Of a stretch of 25,221 bases of DNA, positions 24,909-25,221 are shown piece by piece. Under the pieces are notes generated by a model that was given only the letters and a program-made list of their open reading frames with translations, was not told where the DNA came from and searched no databases. Source of the DNA: Streptomyces violaceorubidus. GTDB lineage: Bacteria > Actinomycetota > Actinomycetes > Streptomycetales > Streptomycetaceae. The number at the start of each line of letters is the position of its first letter. Position 1 is the stretch's first letter. The translations under genes and the position numbers were made by a program. The DNA is taken from assembly GCF_000717995.1 (NCBI RefSeq), contig NZ_JODM01000051.1:1-25221 (forward strand). Direction: 5' to 3'.

Positions 24909-25221
24909 GTGAGCAAGTGGAGCAGGAGCCTGACCGCGGCCGGTGTCACAGCTGCCGGGGACCGCCGGGACTACGACGCACAGCGGCGGCTGGTGGCGCG
25001 CTTCCGCCCGACCTCCTACCTGGCCGTCCGTCTGCTGCTGCCACCTCCGCTGCTGCCGCACGTCGTCGCAATGACGGCCGTGATGCACCACGGCGACAAC
25101 CTCCTGGACACCGGCCCGCGGGCGCGGCGCGAGGCGGCCTGGGCGCACTGGGAGCGCCGGGTGCGCGACGGGCTGACCACGGGCACGAGTGACGACCCGC
25201 TGATCCGCGCGCTGGTGCGCA
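24909..25221 (+). CDS. Squalene/phytoene synthase-like protein (partial, runs off right edge)
   Basis: The frame opens with GTG at 24909 and stays open to the window end (104 codons). The N-terminal pattern fits the trans-isoprenyl diphosphate synthase, head-to-head class (squalene/phytoene synthase family): AGDRRDYDAQRRLVARFRPT, then YLAVRLLLPPPLLPHVVAM, then MHHGDNLLDTGPRARREA. The DNLLD would be the first Asp-rich motif that binds magnesium diphosphate, and it is followed by the usual Trp and Arg helix. The second Asp motif lies outside the window. There is no ribosome site, and a -10-like TACGAT just upstream suggests a leaderless mRNA. It lies beyond a terminator, so it probably belongs to another unit, for example a terpene or hopanoid/carotenoid locus, rather than to the peptide pathway. 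Confidence 0.75.
   Translation, partial: MSKWSRSLTAAGVTAAGDRRDYDAQRRLVARFRPTSYLAVRLLLPPPLLPHVVAMTAVMHHGDNLLDTGPRARREAAWAHWERRVRDGLTTGTSDDPLIRALVR

Noticed and set aside
1..25221. CRISPR arrays, rRNA genes and complete insertion sequences
   Set aside because: I saw no regularly spaced repeats, no rRNA-like stretches and no intact transposase with terminal inverted repeats on either strand.

Overview
The window looks like Streptomyces DNA or a close actinomycete relative. GC is very high, GC is strong at third codon positions, GTG starts are common, ATGA stop/start overlaps occur, and a complete 'conservon' (cvnABCD) is present. All calls come from reading the sequence; no database search was run.

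Left edge (1-750, minus strand): the N-terminus of a WXG100-like, CpnT-type large secreted or polymorphic-toxin protein runs off the window. A small unidentified gene lies directly upstream of it. Both use noticeably more A/T-ending codons than the rest of the window. From 751 to about 2255 I see no intact gene, only debris: the C-terminal end of an IS3-type transposase (plus strand) beside a frameshifted piece of an HSL-type esterase (minus strand).

Conservon (2256-6900, plus strand): a good promoter and a leader containing a perfect 11-bp hairpin precede cvnA (NIT-domain sensor kinase). Then come cvnB (roadblock), cvnC (DUF742) and cvnD (small GTPase-like ATP/GTP-binding protein). This is a membrane-associated signalling set, without the P450 gene that follows some conservons. 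The kinase has Gln where I expect the H-box His.

About 1.2 kb without a convincing gene (6901-8089) holds a candidate promoter with short repeats in front of the main feature.

Biosynthetic operon (8090-24739, plus strand), six tightly spaced genes: an NRPS (C-A-T-TE); a 3058-residue NRPS-PKS hybrid (A-T-C-A-T-KS-KR-ACP-TE, no acyltransferase domain); a GSCFA-family protein; an SGNH-type hydrolase or acyltransferase; a TauD-type 2-oxoglutarate dioxygenase; and an unrecognised 253-residue protein. By manual alignment the second A domain of the hybrid has a textbook proline code. Proline extended once with a two-carbon PKS unit and reduced, plus a TauD hydroxylase and a separate C-A-T-TE NRPS, is the core logic of the detoxin/rimosamide depsipeptides (detoxinine core). 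I infer that this is a member or relative of that family. The missing AT, the GSCFA/SGNH pair and the unknown last gene are the distinctive points. A strong terminator hairpin follows, and then a squalene/phytoene-synthase-like gene, probably leaderless, begins and leaves the window.
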